Notes: generated from the sequence alone by a model not told the origin. 64,000 bases of DNA from Rhodoligotrophos defluvii (GCF_005281615.1 NZ_SZZM01000001.1:581228-645227), one strand, 5' to 3'; shown: positions 53,326 through 63,998, counted from the first letter of the stretch. Translations and numbers: made by a program.

Positions 53326-55509
53326 TCACCGGCAGGTGATCAGGCTGGCGATGGATGTTATGTTGTTGCACTCCGCTGCGGCTGGGGCAACGCTTTCCTC
53401 CGGCTGTTCGGGTGCGCCGACGGCGGTCGTCACCGGCGCGGTCGTCGAGGCTGTCATCGGCACGGCTCCGCCGCGCGAGATCTCGGCGATCATGCCGCGC
53501 ATTTCCCGTGGCGCCAGGCGCGAGCGATAGACCATCACGTTCGCCATGATCTTCTGCACGTATTCCCGCGTCTCCTGGAAGGGGATCGCTTCGACCCAGT
53601 CGATGGGATCGATTTCGCCTTTGCGCGGATCGCCGAAACGGGCGTTCCATTCGCTTACCCGGCGCGGGCCCGCATTATAGGCCACCAGGGTCATGATGTA
53701 CGATCCACCGAACCCTTCCACCAAGTCGCTCAAATGGGCTGTGCCGAGCGTCAGGCTGTAGACAGGATCGGTGAGCTTGCTCGGCTGGAAACTCTGCTTG
53801 TGCTGGCGGGCAACCATCTGCGCCGTGCCCGGCATGATCTGCATCAGGCCCCGGGCGCCGGCGCCGCTTACCGCGACCGGGTTGAACTCGCTTTCCTGGC
53901 GGATGACCGCGTACATCAGGGCAGGGTCGACCGGCGTCGTGATCGGCTTGATCCTGGGGATGGCGTTCACGGGATAAGCGAAGCCGCCGAGATCATAGCC
54001 CTTGCGGTGCGCCAGGCGCGCGGTGCGCAACGCCAGATGAGGCGATTTCAGTCGCCAGGCAATGGTGGCAATTGCCGCGGCCTCCTCGTGGCTTTTGGCA
54101 TTGCTCGTCGCGGCGCTGAAGAACTGGGGCAGCAGGCTGTTATACCCTGCATTGGCCAAGAGCTGCGCGGCAGCCATGAGGTCGTTGGACCGGCTCACCC
54201 TGGCGATCGTGCTGTCGGAGACTTCCGGTGCGCCGCCGACTGGCAGCGGCTGGGCGCCGTGTCCCAAGCGATCGCGAGCGAGAAGGCCGTAATAGGTATA
54301 GTGGTGCCGCGCGGCCGCGGCGAAATGGGCCTGGGCGCCGCCCTGATCGCCGAGGGCCAGCTTGGTGCGGCCGAGCCAATATTCCGCCTGGGCGATGCGC
54401 TCGTCATACTTGGCGCTGCGGCGCAGCTGTTCGAAATGCGGCAAGGCCTGGCGCGGGTTCTTCAGGTAGCGCAAGGAGATCCAGCCGGCGAGGAACTCGC
54501 CTTCCTGCAGTCCGGAGCCCTCCTCATGCCCGTGGGACCGCACCAGCTTGTAGGCTTCGGCCCAGGCCTGCGGCGAATTGGGCGTCAGGGCGTAGCGCGC
54601 GAGCAGACGCTTCTCGACCCACCAGGCATAGGGGGCATCCAGCTCACCGGGCTTGGGATTGACGGTTACCGCAATCTGGCGCGCCTTCTCCTCCTGGCCG
54701 GCCCGGCGATAATAGCGCACCAGCGGGTACAGGGCGACGGGCTGGCTACGCAGGCTGGCCGGCAGGCTGCTCAGCAGCTTGAGGCCGGCTGGCGAGCCGT
54801 CGAACAGTGCCTTGGCGGCCTGCACGAGCCGAACGTGATCGCTGGAGATGCGGGCGGCGGTGCGCGCCGCAGCCGCCGGCTCCTGCTCGTAGATCTGGCG
54901 GACAAGCCGGCGCCGATGGTCGCTGTCGGTGATGAGCGCACCGAACTCAGCAAGCACCTTCTTCTCGCCATCGGCGGAGAAATCGGTTTCGCGCCAGGCC
55001 TTGCCCGCCCAGCGCTGCGCTTCGCTCCGGTTGCCCTCGGCGAGGTAGAGGCGGGCGAGCGCCAGCATCCCGGCGAAACTTACCGGCTGGGCCCGGGAGA
55101 AGTGGGCGCGCAGCACTGAAGCGGGCGGTGGCCGGTCATAGAACGCCCGTTCGAGACGGCGCAGAATGAGATCGCGCTGGGGCCAGTGCGGGTTTTCAGC
55201 CAGGAACGCCATGATGCGTTCGTGCCCCACATCGGGCGATCCGCTCTGCACGAACAGCCACTCGACCACCTTCCGCTCCACGGGGCTCGACAACTGCCGG
55301 GCGAGCGCCTGGCCCTCCACATGCTTGCCGGCGAGCGTGCGGCTCACCGCCGTCGCAAAGGTGCCGGTGGACTGCGCCATGGACGGCGCAGTCCAAGCGG
55401 GTGTCAGAATCAGCGCAAGGGCAAGGCTCGCCGCGATGACCCCTTGCGAGGCCTTGCGCCGCCCCGTCGCACGGTGGGGTGTGGTGCCGCCATTGACCGA
55501 CATGCTCAT
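53326..55509 (-). CDS. Soluble lytic murein transglycosylase
   Basis: 727 residues. Signal peptide (GVIAASLALALILTPAWTAPSMA), then a long alpha-superhelical region rich in short helices (about 50-530), and a C-terminal SLT domain with catalytic Glu in MYAVIRQESEFNPVAVSGAGARGLMQIMPG near residue 560. It cleaves peptidoglycan glycan strands in the periplasm. Start MSMSVNGG at 55509 chosen; 55503 and 55539 are alternatives. It is divergent from dapA. Confidence 0.93.
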   Translation of the reverse strand: MSMSVNGGTTPHRATGRRKASQGVIAASLALALILTPAWTAPSMAQSTGTFATAVSRTLAGKHVEGQALARQLSSPVERKVVEWLFVQSGSPDVGHERIMAFLAENPHWPQRDLILRRLERAFYDRPPPASVLRAHFSRAQPVSFAGMLALARLYLAEGNRSEAQRWAGKAWRETDFSADGEKKVLAEFGALITDSDHRRRLVRQIYEQEPAAAARTAARISSDHVRLVQAAKALFDGSPAGLKLLSSLPASLRSQPVALYPLVRYYRRAGQEEKARQIAVTVNPKPGELDAPYAWWVEKRLLARYALTPNSPQAWAEAYKLVRSHGHEEGSGLQEGEFLAGWISLRYLKNPRQALPHFEQLRRSAKYDERIAQAEYWLGRTKLALGDQGGAQAHFAAAARHHYTYYGLLARDRLGHGAQPLPVGGAPEVSDSTIARVSRSNDLMAAAQLLANAGYNSLLPQFFSAATSNAKSHEEAAAIATIAWRLKSPHLALRTARLAHRKGYDLGGFAYPVNAIPRIKPITTPVDPALMYAVIRQESEFNPVAVSGAGARGLMQIMPGTAQMVARQHKQSFQPSKLTDPVYSLTLGTAHLSDLVEGFGGSYIMTLVAYNAGPRRVSEWNARFGDPRKGEIDPIDWVEAIPFQETREYVQKIMANVMVYRSRLAPREMRGMIAEISRGGAVPMTASTTAPVTTAVGAPEQPEESVAPAAAECNNITSIASLITCR

Positions 55510-55760
55510 GAGTGACGAGTTTGAACCAACTTCCTGCACGTTACGAGCCTAAACCTACAGTGGTAAGCCACGATTAATGAGTTATGACTATGATCGAAAC
55601 ATATTGCTCGATCCTTACACGTTCACATCAGATATGAAACCGGGAACAGCGCAGGCTCACCCCGGTTCGGCTTGCTGGTCCTGGTTGGAAGCACTATTGT
55701 CGCCCGCACGCAAGGAAAGCCATGGCGTACACGCATTGGAAAGGCCCGGGAGAATAAAGG

Positions 55761-56639
55761 ATGTTCAAGGGTTCGATCACGGCTTTGATCACCCCGCTGC
55801 GCGACGGCGCGGTCGACGAGAAGGCATTTCAGGATTTCGTCGACTGGCAGATCAAAGAGGGCACCCATGGCGTCGTCCCGGTCGGCACCACGGGCGAGTC
55901 GCCCACTCTCGATCACAACGAACACGAACGCGTGATCGCGCTGGCGGTTGAGGCCGCAGCCGGCCGGGTGCCGGTCATCGCCGGCACCGGCTCGAACAGC
56001 ACGGACGAGGCGATCTCGCTCACCCGCTTTGCCCAGGAGGCCAAGGCCGATGCGGCCCTGGTGGTGGTGCCCTATTACAACAAGCCGACCCAGGAGGGTC
56101 TCTACCAACATTTCCGGGCGGTGGCCTCGGCGGTCGACATCCCGATCCTGGTCTACAATGTGCCCGGCCGGACGGTTGCAAATATCTCGGTGGAGACACT
56201 GGCCAGGCTGGCCCGGGATGTTCCCAATGTCGTCGGGGTCAAGGATGCGACATCGGACGTGACCCGCGCCACCCGGCAGAGGATCGAGATCGGCACCGAC
56301 TTCATTCAGCTCTCGGGCGAGGATGCCAGCACTCTCGGGTTCATGGCCCATGGCGGTCATGGCGCCATTTCGGTGACCGCCAACGTCGCGCCGCGGCTTT
56401 GCGCCGAATTCCAGGAGGCCTGCATGGCGGGCGATTTCATCAAGGCGCGCTCGTTGCACGATCGGCTCATGCCGCTTCATATAGCGCTGTTCGTCGAGAC
56501 CAGCCCGGCACCGGTGAAATTCGCGGCGAGCCTGCTTGGCCGGGCCACGCCGGAGCTGCGCCTGCCCCTGGTGGCACCGACCGAGACCACGCGCCGGCAG
56601 GTCGAAGATGCCATGCGGCATGCCGGCCTGATCAACTGA
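55761..56639 (+). CDS. dapA: 4-hydroxy-tetrahydrodipicolinate synthase
   Basis: 292 residues. Thr-Thr pair in [14 protein letters not shown] near residue 44, catalytic Tyr in YNVPGRT near 133, and Schiff-base lysine in [10 protein letters not shown] near 161. It condenses pyruvate with aspartate semialdehyde in lysine and diaminopimelate synthesis. The 221-nt A+T-rich gap to the transglycosylase holds the divergent promoters. It is followed at 8 nt by smpB. Confidence 0.97.
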   Translation: MFKGSITALITPLRDGAVDEKAFQDFVDWQIKEGTHGVVPVGTTGESPTLDHNEHERVIALAVEAAAGRVPVIAGTGSNSTDEAISLTRFAQEAKADAALVVVPYYNKPTQEGLYQHFRAVASAVDIPILVYNVPGRTVANISVETLARLARDVPNVVGVKDATSDVTRATRQRIEIGTDFIQLSGEDASTLGFMAHGGHGAISVTANVAPRLCAEFQEACMAGDFIKARSLHDRLMPLHIALFVETSPAPVKFAASLLGRATPELRLPLVAPTETTRRQVEDAMRHAGLIN

Positions 56640-56647
56640 TCGCGACC

Positions 56648-57127
56648 ATGCCTCATCCGAGCACCCAGAAGGGCGGGCGGCTGGTGGTTGCCGACAACCG
56701 CCGCGCCCGCTTCGATTACGAGATCATGGAGACCTTCGAGGCGGGCCTTGCCTTGCAGGGCACCGAGGTGAAATCCTTGCGCGAGGGCAAGGCGGGGCTC
56801 GGGGAGTCCTATGCAGCGGTCGAAGGCGACGAGCTCAAGCTGATCAACGCCTATATTCCGGAATACGGGCAGGGCAACCGCTTCAACCACGAGCCGCGGC
56901 GCCCGCGCAAGCTGCTGATGCACCGGCGGCAGATCGACCGCCTGGCGGGGGCGATTCAGAGAGAGGGCCTCACGGTCGTTCCCCTACGCATCTATTTCAA
57001 TGAGCGCGGTCTGGCCAAGGCAGAGGTGGCGCTCGCCCGCGGCCGCAAGGCGCATGACAAGCGCGAGCATCTCAAGGAACGGTCGTGGGAGCGGGAGAAG
57101 GCTCGTCTCTTGCGTCATCACGGGTGA
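56648..57127 (+). CDS. smpB: SsrA-binding protein SmpB
   Basis: 159 residues: [49 protein letters not shown] and the basic tail [12 protein letters not shown]-like end ([17 protein letters not shown]). It delivers tmRNA to stalled ribosomes. The 56648 start follows dapA closely, suggesting one operon. The tmRNA gene was not seen in the window. Confidence 0.96.
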   Translation: MPHPSTQKGGRLVVADNRRARFDYEIMETFEAGLALQGTEVKSLREGKAGLGESYAAVEGDELKLINAYIPEYGQGNRFNHEPRRPRKLLMHRRQIDRLAGAIQREGLTVVPLRIYFNERGLAKAEVALARGRKAHDKREHLKERSWEREKARLLRHHG

Positions 57128-57130
57128 GGT

Positions 57131-57802
57131 CTATCGCGCATTCTCTCCAGATCTGACGTGCGCGGCGGCGGCGCCGATCACCTCGGCGAACATCTCGGGC
57201 GTGAGGCGATAGGTCTGAGTGTTGTAGCGCGAGCAGTGATAGGTGTCGAAGAGGGTCACCGTGCCGAGCTCGTGCACCGCACCATGGGCGAAGCGGTAGG
57301 CGGAGCGCTTGAGGCCCAAGGCCAAGAGCACGGCGTCATGGGCGATGCGGCCCAGGGCAACGATTGCCCGTATCCGGGGCTGGGCGGCGAGGGTTGCCGC
57401 GAGGAAGCGGTTGCAGGTGTTTATCTCGAGCGGCGTCGGCTTGTTCTCGGGGGGCACGCAGCGCACGGCGTTGGCGATGAGGCAATCCCTGAGCATGAGC
57501 CCGTCGTCAGGCCGCGCTGCGTAATGTCCCTCGGCGAGGCCGAAGCGCAGCAGGGTCGAATAGAGCAGCTCGCCGGCATAGTCGCCGGTGAAGGGGCGTC
57601 CGGTGCGGTTGGCGCCGCGCAGGCCGGGTGCGAGGCCGGCGATCAGCAGCCGTCCTTGTGGATCGCCGAAATTGGCGACCGGTGCGTTGTGCCAGTCCGG
57701 ATACTGGCTGCGGGCCGCTTCGCGAAAGGCGACCAGCCGCGGGCAAAACGGGCAGTCGCGCGGAGGCTCCGCGACCGAGGGCGTGAGATTGGCTGAGGTC
57801 AT
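57131..57802 (-). CDS. Family-5 uracil-DNA glycosylase (UdgB-like)
   Basis: 223 residues. The N-terminal CPFCPRLVAFRE resembles the Fe-S cluster Cys pair. The core has GLAPGLRGANRTGRPFTGDYAG (motif 1), NAVRCVPPENKPTPLEINTC (third cluster Cys region), IVALGRIAHDAVL and the C-terminal HCSRYNTQTYRLT. It removes uracil and related lesions from DNA. It is convergent with smpB (3-nt gap) and follows the NYN gene on the same strand by 8 nt. Confidence 0.92.
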   Translation of the reverse strand: MTSANLTPSVAEPPRDCPFCPRLVAFREAARSQYPDWHNAPVANFGDPQGRLLIAGLAPGLRGANRTGRPFTGDYAGELLYSTLLRFGLAEGHYAARPDDGLMLRDCLIANAVRCVPPENKPTPLEINTCNRFLAATLAAQPRIRAIVALGRIAHDAVLLALGLKRSAYRFAHGAVHELGTVTLFDTYHCSRYNTQTYRLTPEMFAEVIGAAAAHVRSGENAR

Positions 57803-57810
57803 CTCGGCGC

Positions 57811-58416
57811 TTAGATATCGGCGAAGTCCTCGAAATCGTCGTCGCGCGCCGCATAGGGCTCGTCGCGCTTGGACGGCTCGCGCTCGCTCGGCTCACGCCC
57901 GATCTCGCCGCGCAGGTCCATCAGGTCGATGAACTGGTCGGCTTGCCGGCGCAGATCATCCGAAACCATCGGCGGCTTGGTGGCCAGGGTCGATACCACG
58001 CTGACCTTCAGCCCGCGCCGCTGCACCGCCTCGACCAGGCTGCGGAAATCCCCGTCACCGGAGAACAAGATCACGTGATCGAGATTGGCCGACATCTCCA
58101 TGACATCGACTGCCAGCTCGATATCCATGTTTCCCTTGATCTTGCGGCGGCCGAAAGAATCCGTGAATTCCCGCGTCGGTTTGGTCACCACCGAATAGCC
58201 GTTGTAATCGAGCCAGTCGATCAGCGGCCGAATGGGCGAGTATTCCGTGTCGTCTACCAGGGCCGTGTAGTAGATCGCGCGAACAAGGCGCCCTTTGTTC
58301 CGGAAGAGGCTGAGCAGGCGCTTGTAGTCGATGTCGAACCCAAGCGCCTTTGCTGTGGCATACAGGTTTGCGCCGTCAATAAAAAGGGCGGTCCTTTCGC
58401 CCGGATAAAAGAACAT
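57811..58416 (-). CDS. NYN-domain (LabA/DUF88-like) protein
   Basis: 201 residues. PIN-like NYN fold with conserved acidic residues in ALFIDGANLYATAKALG, KGNMDIELAVDVMEM and VILFSGDGDFRSLVEAVQ. C-terminal 40 residues are charged and disordered (EPSEREPSKRDEPY). Family members are predicted or proven ribonucleases. It is divergent from folK across a 184-nt A+T-richer gap. Confidence 0.9.
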   Translation of the reverse strand: MFFYPGERTALFIDGANLYATAKALGFDIDYKRLLSLFRNKGRLVRAIYYTALVDDTEYSPIRPLIDWLDYNGYSVVTKPTREFTDSFGRRKIKGNMDIELAVDVMEMSANLDHVILFSGDGDFRSLVEAVQRRGLKVSVVSTLATKPPMVSDDLRRQADQFIDLMDLRGEIGREPSEREPSKRDEPYAARDDDFEDFADI

Positions 58417-58600
58417 GGGGTCTCCTGAATTCAGAGCAACAGGCCACCACTACTGAAATCGAGAAGGCGCGCGGCCCGTTCCGCTAGCCGCCTCGCCGAG
58501 CACGATCTTGGTGGTTTATTCCTCAAGACCTGTTCGATCAAAGCCGTTATAAGCGACTTCTCCCTATTGTAACAGCGTTCAATAACACTGCAGCCGACTA

Positions 58601-59149
58601 ATGGACCTTTTCTGCGCACCCCGGATTTTCGTTGGTTTGGGAAGCAATCTCCAGGGACCTTGGGGCCCGCCGGCTGCCACCTTGCAGGAGGCCTTACGCA
58701 GACTGGCCGATTTCGGCGTCGTTCTGGTGGATTGCTCGACGATCGTGTCGACCACGCCCTATGGCAGGACCGACCAGCCGGTCTTCGCCAATGCGGTGGC
58801 GGCGGTCGAGACCCATCTGCCGCCATCGGCGCTGCTGAAGCGCCTGCACATGATCGAGGCCCTGGCCGGGCGCCGCCGTGCCGAGCGGTGGGGGCCGCGG
58901 GCGCTCGACCTCGACCTCCTGTGCTACGAGACCGTGGTGACCCGCGGCATCAGCCGTCAGGAATGGCGCAGCGGCCGGCGCCATCCGCTCGTCCTGCCTC
59001 ATCCCGAGCTTCATCTGCGGCCCTTCGTGCTGGAGCCGATCCGGGAGATTGCGCCTTTCTGGCACCACCCGGTGCTGGGGCTGACGGCAGCCCAGCTTAG
59101 CCAGCGCCTGCCGGGCAGCCGGGAGGGCAGGGTGCTCGGCCGCGCCTGA
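58601..59149 (+). CDS. folK: HPPK, 2-amino-4-hydroxy-6-hydroxymethyldihydropteridine pyrophosphokinase
   Basis: 182 residues. FVGLGSNLQGPWGPPAATLQEALRRL at the N-terminus, RTDQPVFANAVAAVET, and the signature RWGPRALDLDLLCYE near residue 95, then HPLVLPHPELHLRPFVLEPI. It transfers pyrophosphate from ATP in folate synthesis. Confidence 0.95.
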   Translation: MDLFCAPRIFVGLGSNLQGPWGPPAATLQEALRRLADFGVVLVDCSTIVSTTPYGRTDQPVFANAVAAVETHLPPSALLKRLHMIEALAGRRRAERWGPRALDLDLLCYETVVTRGISRQEWRSGRRHPLVLPHPELHLRPFVLEPIREIAPFWHHPVLGLTAAQLSQRLPGSREGRVLGRA

Positions 59150-59242
59150 AGCGCTGCTCCTCATACGGTCCAGTCTTTGGCCTACAGCAGGGCTTAAGAA
59201 TATCGTAAGCCTCATTCTGTCTGATGGCGGCGGGGATTATGA

Positions 59243-59854
59243 ATGAATCGTAAGATGAGCCAAGCCATGGGCAAGACCTTTGCGACCGGGCGGCACCTTT
59301 TGCTGCTGACTGCATTGCCGCTCGCGGGGATCTATCTCGCGCTGGCGCCAGCCAACGCACAAACGCGCTACAATTTCTCGGCCGCCATTCCGGAGACGCC
59401 CGCCTATAACTCGACATATGAGGGAAAGCGCATCCAGGCCTATCACGGTCCACACGAGCCGGGCACGATTGTAGTGCGCACGTCAGAACGCAAGCTTTAC
59501 TACGTTTTGCCTGATGGCAGGGCGATGGTCTATGGGATCGGCGTCGGCCGGCAGGGCTTCACCTGGAAGGGCAGGCACCGGGTGACCCGCAAGGCCGAAT
59601 GGCCGGACTGGCGTCCGCCCGCCGCCATGCGCAAGCGGCAGCCGGGGCTTCCCGTACACATGCCCGGCGGGCCCAACAACCCGCTGGGGGCGAGGGCGCT
59701 CTACATCGGCAATACGCTCTACAGGATCCACGGGACGAGCCAGCCCTCGACCATCGGCCGGGCGGTCTCCAGCGGTTGCATCAGGATGCTGAACGAGGAG
59801 GTCATCGACCTCTATAACCGGGTTCAGGTCGGAACCAGGGTGGTGGTCGAGTAA
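59243..59854 (+). CDS. L,D-transpeptidase (YkuD family)
   Basis: 203 residues. Signal peptide (HLLLLTALPLAGIYLALAPANA, cleavage near 40), then a YkuD domain with catalytic H-x-14-S-x-G-C-R motif in HGTSQPSTIGRAVSSGCIRM near residues 172-191. It forms 3-3 peptidoglycan crosslinks or anchors proteins. The substrate-side segment AEWPDWRPPAAMRKR is typical of the alphaproteobacterial ErfK-like class. Confidence 0.94.
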   Translation: MNRKMSQAMGKTFATGRHLLLLTALPLAGIYLALAPANAQTRYNFSAAIPETPAYNSTYEGKRIQAYHGPHEPGTIVVRTSERKLYYVLPDGRAMVYGIGVGRQGFTWKGRHRVTRKAEWPDWRPPAAMRKRQPGLPVHMPGGPNNPLGARALYIGNTLYRIHGTSQPSTIGRAVSSGCIRMLNEEVIDLYNRVQVGTRVVVE

Positions 59855-60065
59855 GATCCGGCCGGCCGGAGTGACCGCTCACTTCGCCGGCGGCCTTGCC
59901 TTTCGCGGCAATCGGCCATAAATAGAGCCTTGATCCGGACTTAGGGCGCGGCAATCCATCGCTGGTTCGGGTTTGCGCCCTATCTCTTCGTTCAAGCGCA
60001 TGATTGCCCCGCTGCTTCGGCAGCTTGGTTCGGCGACGTGCCAGACCAGATGAGGAGCGAGCCGC

Positions 60066-60473
60066 ATGGCGCGCGTCACCGTAGAAGATTGCATTCAGAA
60101 GGTTCCGAACCGTTTCGAGCTGGTCCTCTTGGCAGGCCACCGGGCGCGCTCGATCGCGCAGGGCTCGCCGCTGACGGTGGACCGGGACAATGACAAGAAC
60201 CCCGTGGTCGCACTGCGCGAGATTGCGGACGGCACGGTGGACAAGGACGATCTCTCCGAGGATCTCATCCACTCCATGCAGAAATACGTGGAGGTCGACG
60301 AGCCCGAGCCCGAGACCGTTCCGCAGATCGCACTGCCGGCCAACCCCGCCAAGTTCTCCGATACGGACGAGGACGACGTGGTATTCGACCGGATGAGCGA
60401 GGAAGACTTGCTGCGCGGCCTCGAGGGCCTGCCGCCGGCCGAAAGCCCCGGCAGCTCGCGCTCGGGCCTCTGA
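60066..60473 (+). CDS. rpoZ: RNA polymerase omega subunit
   Basis: 135 residues: [33 protein letters not shown] and [12 protein letters not shown], followed by an acidic tail of about 60 residues as in other Hyphomicrobiales. It aids RNA polymerase assembly and forms part of a ppGpp site with beta prime. It is followed by the rsh gene, whose product makes ppGpp. Confidence 0.96.
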   Translation: MARVTVEDCIQKVPNRFELVLLAGHRARSIAQGSPLTVDRDNDKNPVVALREIADGTVDKDDLSEDLIHSMQKYVEVDEPEPETVPQIALPANPAKFSDTDEDDVVFDRMSEEDLLRGLEGLPPAESPGSSRSGL

Positions 60474-60548
60474 GCCGGAGGTGGGGCACGTCTCCGTCGC
60501 CTCTTCAGGTGGCCGGAGCGGGGCTGTTTACCTAAAAGACCTGACATG

Positions 60549-60593
60549 GACCGGGGTGTCGGCGCAAGGCCCGCTCCGGTCTTTTCCTTTTAA
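60549..60593 (+). terminator. Probable intrinsic terminator after rpoZ
   Basis: GACCGG (60549-60554) pairs with CCGGTC (60576-60581) around an inner G+C-rich part, followed by TTTTCCTTTTAA. It separates rpoZ from rsh. Confidence 0.5.
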
Positions 60594-60650
60594 CGGTTGT
60601 GCCGCAGGATCATTGACCGTCACATCCGTTAGCCAGAGTCCTAAGCGGCG

Positions 60651-62852
60651 ATGATGCGCCAGTACGAGCTCGTCGAGCGGGTTCAGAGCTATAATCCCGA
60701 TGCCGACGAAGCGCTGCTGAACAAGGCCTATGTCTACGCCATGCGTGCCCATGGCGCGCAAAAGCGTGCGTCCGGCGCGCCCTATTTTTCCCACCCCCTC
60801 GAAGTTGCCGCGATTCTGACCGAGCTGAAGCTCGATGATGCGACCATCGCCTCGGCACTGCTGCACGACGTGGTGGAGGACACTGGAACCACCGAGAAGG
60901 AGATCGAGGAGATCTTCGGCCCGGAGATCGCCGCGCTGGTGGATGGCCTCACCAAGATCAAGAAGCTCGACCTTGCCACCAAGGAGGCCGCGCAGGCGGA
61001 GAATCTGCGCAAGCTGCTGGTGGCGATCTCCCAGGACATCCGCGTGCTGCTGGTGAAGCTCGCCGACCGGCTGCACAATATGCGCACCATCGAGCACATG
61101 AGCCCGGACAAGCGGGTTCGCATCGCGCAGGAAACCATGGATATCTATGCGCCGCTCGCCGGCCGCATGGGCATGCAGCAGATGCGCGAGGAGCTCGACG
61201 ACATAGCCTTCAGAGTGCTCAATCCAGACGCGCACAGCACGATCACCGCGCGCCTCCAACGGCTGCGGGTGGAAAGCGGCAACATTCTCGACGAGATCGA
61301 GGAGGCGCTGCGGCAGAAGCTGGCGGATCACGCCATCCAGGCCAAGGTGACGGGGCGCGAGAAGCGACCCTATGCCATCTGGCGGAAGATGGAGCGCAAG
61401 CACATCTCGCTGGACCAGCTCTCCGATATCTATGGCTTCCGCGTGATCGTCGACACGGTTGACCAGTGCTACCGGGCGCTCGGCATCGTGCACCAGACCT
61501 GGCGGGCGGTGCCGGGGCGGTTCAAGGATTATATCTCGAACCCCAAGCAGAACGGCTACCGCTCCATCCACACCACCGTCATCGGCCCGCACCGGCAGCG
61601 GGTCGAGCTGCAGGTGCGCACGCAGGACATGCATGAGGTGGCAGAGCGCGGCGTTGCCTCGCATGCTCTCTACAAGGACCTGGGCAGCGGCGAAGGCGTG
61701 CGGCCGGGCGCAGTGCCGCTGGAGCGGGATTCGAGCGCCTATCAGTGGCTTCGGCATCTCGTGGAGATGCTGTCGGAGGGGGCGAGCCCGAAGGAGTTCC
61801 TGGAGCATACCAAGCTCGAGCTGTTCCAGGACCAGGTCTATTGCTTCACCCCCAAGGGGGCCCTCATCGCCCTCCCGAGGGGGGCGACACCCATCGACTT
61901 CGCCTATGCGGTGCATACGGAGATCGGCGACAGCTGTGTCGGCTGCCGCATCAACGGCCGGCACGCGCCGCTGATCACCGAGCTGGAGAATGGCGACGAA
62001 GTGGACATCATCCGCTCGAAGGTGCAGACGCCGCCGGCCGCGTGGGAAGCCTTCGCGGTGACCGGCAAGGCGCGCGCGGCCATCCGTCGCGCCACCAAGC
62101 TCGCGATCCGGCGTCAATATGCCGATCTCGGACGCGAGATGCTGGAGCGCACCCTCAAGCAGCACAGCCACAGCTTCGACGAGGCGGAAATCGAGGCAGC
62201 CTTGCCCAGGCTGGGCCTCAAGAACCAGACGGTCGCGGATGTGCTGGCCGCCATTGGGCGCGGCGAGATCCCGCGCGAGGACCTGTTGAAGGCCATGCGC
62301 ATCACCGAGGGCCAGCAGAGCGGCACGGCCGGAGGCCGGCTCAAGGGGCTTGCGCGGGCGATCGGCCTGCCCAAGGTGCTGAACCGGCAACAGCCGCAGG
62401 TCGATGCCATTCCCATCCGCGGATCATCGGGCCTGCCCCTCAAATTCGCAGCCGACCTCGGCGCGGTGCCGGGCGAACGGATCGTCGGCATCCTCGCGCC
62501 GGGGGAGGGCATCACGGTCTATCCGATCTTCGCCAAGGCGCTGAAGAACTTCGACGATGAGCCCGAGCGCTGGATCGATCTCGCCTGGGACGTGGAGCCG
62601 GGCTCGACCCAGCTCTTCCCGGTCGTGATCAGTGTGATGATCATCAACGAGGTCGGCGCGCTCGCGCAGGTGACACAGGCCATCGGCGAGAATGACGGCA
62701 ATATTCTGAACCTGCAGATGAACGCCCAGGGCCCCGGCTTCTATGACCTCAAGGTCTTGCTTGAGGTAACCGACATAAAGCATCTCAACCGGATCATGGC
62801 GGCGTTGAAACGCAGGCCGCTCGTCAGCAGCGTGAGCCGCGCAACGGGCTAA
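60651..62852 (+). CDS. RelA/SpoT homolog, bifunctional (p)ppGpp synthetase/hydrolase
   Basis: 733 residues, full length Rsh. Hydrolase HD motif LLHDVVEDTG near residue 70 and SHPLEVAAIL before it. Synthetase domain with YGFRVIVDTVDQCYRALG and NGYRSIHTTVIGPHRQRVELQVRT near 265-330. TGS domain with PKGALIALPRGATPIDFAYAVHT, and C-terminal ACT domain (VMIINEVGALAQVTQAIGENDGNI). Both catalytic halves look intact. Alphaproteobacteria usually have this single long Rsh. The first two codons are both ATG. Confidence 0.96.
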   Translation: MMRQYELVERVQSYNPDADEALLNKAYVYAMRAHGAQKRASGAPYFSHPLEVAAILTELKLDDATIASALLHDVVEDTGTTEKEIEEIFGPEIAALVDGLTKIKKLDLATKEAAQAENLRKLLVAISQDIRVLLVKLADRLHNMRTIEHMSPDKRVRIAQETMDIYAPLAGRMGMQQMREELDDIAFRVLNPDAHSTITARLQRLRVESGNILDEIEEALRQKLADHAIQAKVTGREKRPYAIWRKMERKHISLDQLSDIYGFRVIVDTVDQCYRALGIVHQTWRAVPGRFKDYISNPKQNGYRSIHTTVIGPHRQRVELQVRTQDMHEVAERGVASHALYKDLGSGEGVRPGAVPLERDSSAYQWLRHLVEMLSEGASPKEFLEHTKLELFQDQVYCFTPKGALIALPRGATPIDFAYAVHTEIGDSCVGCRINGRHAPLITELENGDEVDIIRSKVQTPPAAWEAFAVTGKARAAIRRATKLAIRRQYADLGREMLERTLKQHSHSFDEAEIEAALPRLGLKNQTVADVLAAIGRGEIPREDLLKAMRITEGQQSGTAGGRLKGLARAIGLPKVLNRQQPQVDAIPIRGSSGLPLKFAADLGAVPGERIVGILAPGEGITVYPIFAKALKNFDDEPERWIDLAWDVEPGSTQLFPVVISVMIINEVGALAQVTQAIGENDGNILNLQMNAQGPGFYDLKVLLEVTDIKHLNRIMAALKRRPLVSSVSRATG

Positions 62853-62952
62853 CGGCAACTTGCGGTCTCGGTTCGCATTTTGCATTCGTCGAGCCAAGGC
62901 TTGCGGCCATATGATGGCGCGGCCAAATCAAGGGATACCAGACAGGACTCGT

Positions 62953-63576
62953 ATGCTTTTCGGAAGGCGAGAGAGGGCAAGGCTGCGGCACAGGCTGCGG
63001 GATTGGGTCTGGCCCAGGAGCGGGTGGCGGCGTGCCCTGACTTATCTCTGGTATCGCATCGTCCGGATTTCGGGAACGCCGCACCGGATCGCGGTGGGAA
63101 TCGCCAGCGGTGTGTTCGTTTCGTTCACGCCGTTCATTGGCCTGCACTTCCTGCTTGCTGCTCTGATCGCGCTCGCCTTGAAAGGGAACGTGTTGGCCTC
63201 GGCCATCGGTACGGTGGTCGGCAACCCGCTAACCTTCCCGCTGATCTGGATGACGTCCTACAATATCGGCATGAAGCTGCTTGGCCGGACACCGAGCAAG
63301 GCGGTGGCCGACACCTCGCCACCAGATCTTTCGGTGATGTTGCTCGAGCCTTCCGATCACGCCTGGGGCAGGCTGTGGGCCGTGCTTGAACCGATGCTGC
63401 TGCCGATGACGATTGGCGGCGCCTTGCTCGGGTTGGTTTTCGCCGCCATCAGTTACTATATTGCGCGCATTGGCATCGAGGCCTACCAGTCCCGTCGCAA
63501 CGCGGGACGGATGCCGGCGCGCGATCAAGGGCGGCCGTTGATGCCGAACGGCGAGATGGATGACAGGCGGCCATGA
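62953..63576 (+). CDS. DUF2062 membrane protein
   Basis: 207 residues. A basic N-terminus ([20 protein letters not shown]) is followed by about three membrane spans, including [28 protein letters not shown] and the conserved [14 protein letters not shown] of DUF2062. Function unknown. The stop overlaps the acpS start (ATGA). Confidence 0.9.
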   Translation: MLFGRRERARLRHRLRDWVWPRSGWRRALTYLWYRIVRISGTPHRIAVGIASGVFVSFTPFIGLHFLLAALIALALKGNVLASAIGTVVGNPLTFPLIWMTSYNIGMKLLGRTPSKAVADTSPPDLSVMLLEPSDHAWGRLWAVLEPMLLPMTIGGALLGLVFAAISYYIARIGIEAYQSRRNAGRMPARDQGRPLMPNGEMDDRRP

Positions 63577-63998
63577 TCCTCGGTATCGGCAATGACGTGA
63601 TCGACATCCGGCGGGTGGAGAAATCGCTCGAACGGTTCGGCGATCGCTTCACCAACCGGATTTTCACCGAGATCGAACGGCGCAAGTCGGACCGGCGGGC
63701 GGCGCGTGCGGCCTCCTACGCCAAACGGTTCGCGGCGAAGGAGGCCTGCTCCAAGGCACTCGGCACCGGCTTCCGGAAAGGGGTCTACTGGCGCGACCTG
63801 GGCGTGGTCAACGAGCCCTCCGGCCGGCCGACCATGGTGCTGACGGGGAATGCCCGCGCGCATCTCGAAGGCATGACACCGCCGGGCTGCCGCGCCGTCA
63901 TCCACCTGACCATCACCGACGATTACCCCTACGCCCACGCCTTCGTGATCATCACTGCAGAGCCTATGGCCGCCGGCCATGCGCTTGCGGCGGAATAA
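63573..63998 (+). CDS. acpS: Holo-[acyl-carrier-protein] synthase
   Basis: 141 residues. [26 protein letters not shown] and the catalytic [18 protein letters not shown] segment near residue 50 define AcpS. It transfers 4'-phosphopantetheine from CoA to acyl carrier protein. The stop lies two bases before the window end, and the start overlaps the DUF2062 gene. Confidence 0.96.
   Translation: MILGIGNDVIDIRRVEKSLERFGDRFTNRIFTEIERRKSDRRAARAASYAKRFAAKEACSKALGTGFRKGVYWRDLGVVNEPSGRPTMVLTGNARAHLEGMTPPGCRAVIHLTITDDYPYAHAFVIITAEPMAAGHALAAE

Noticed and set aside
60528-62390. A 620-codon minus-strand open frame opposite rsh
   Set aside because: Antisense shadow; its composition is not protein-like and Rsh is intact on the other strand.
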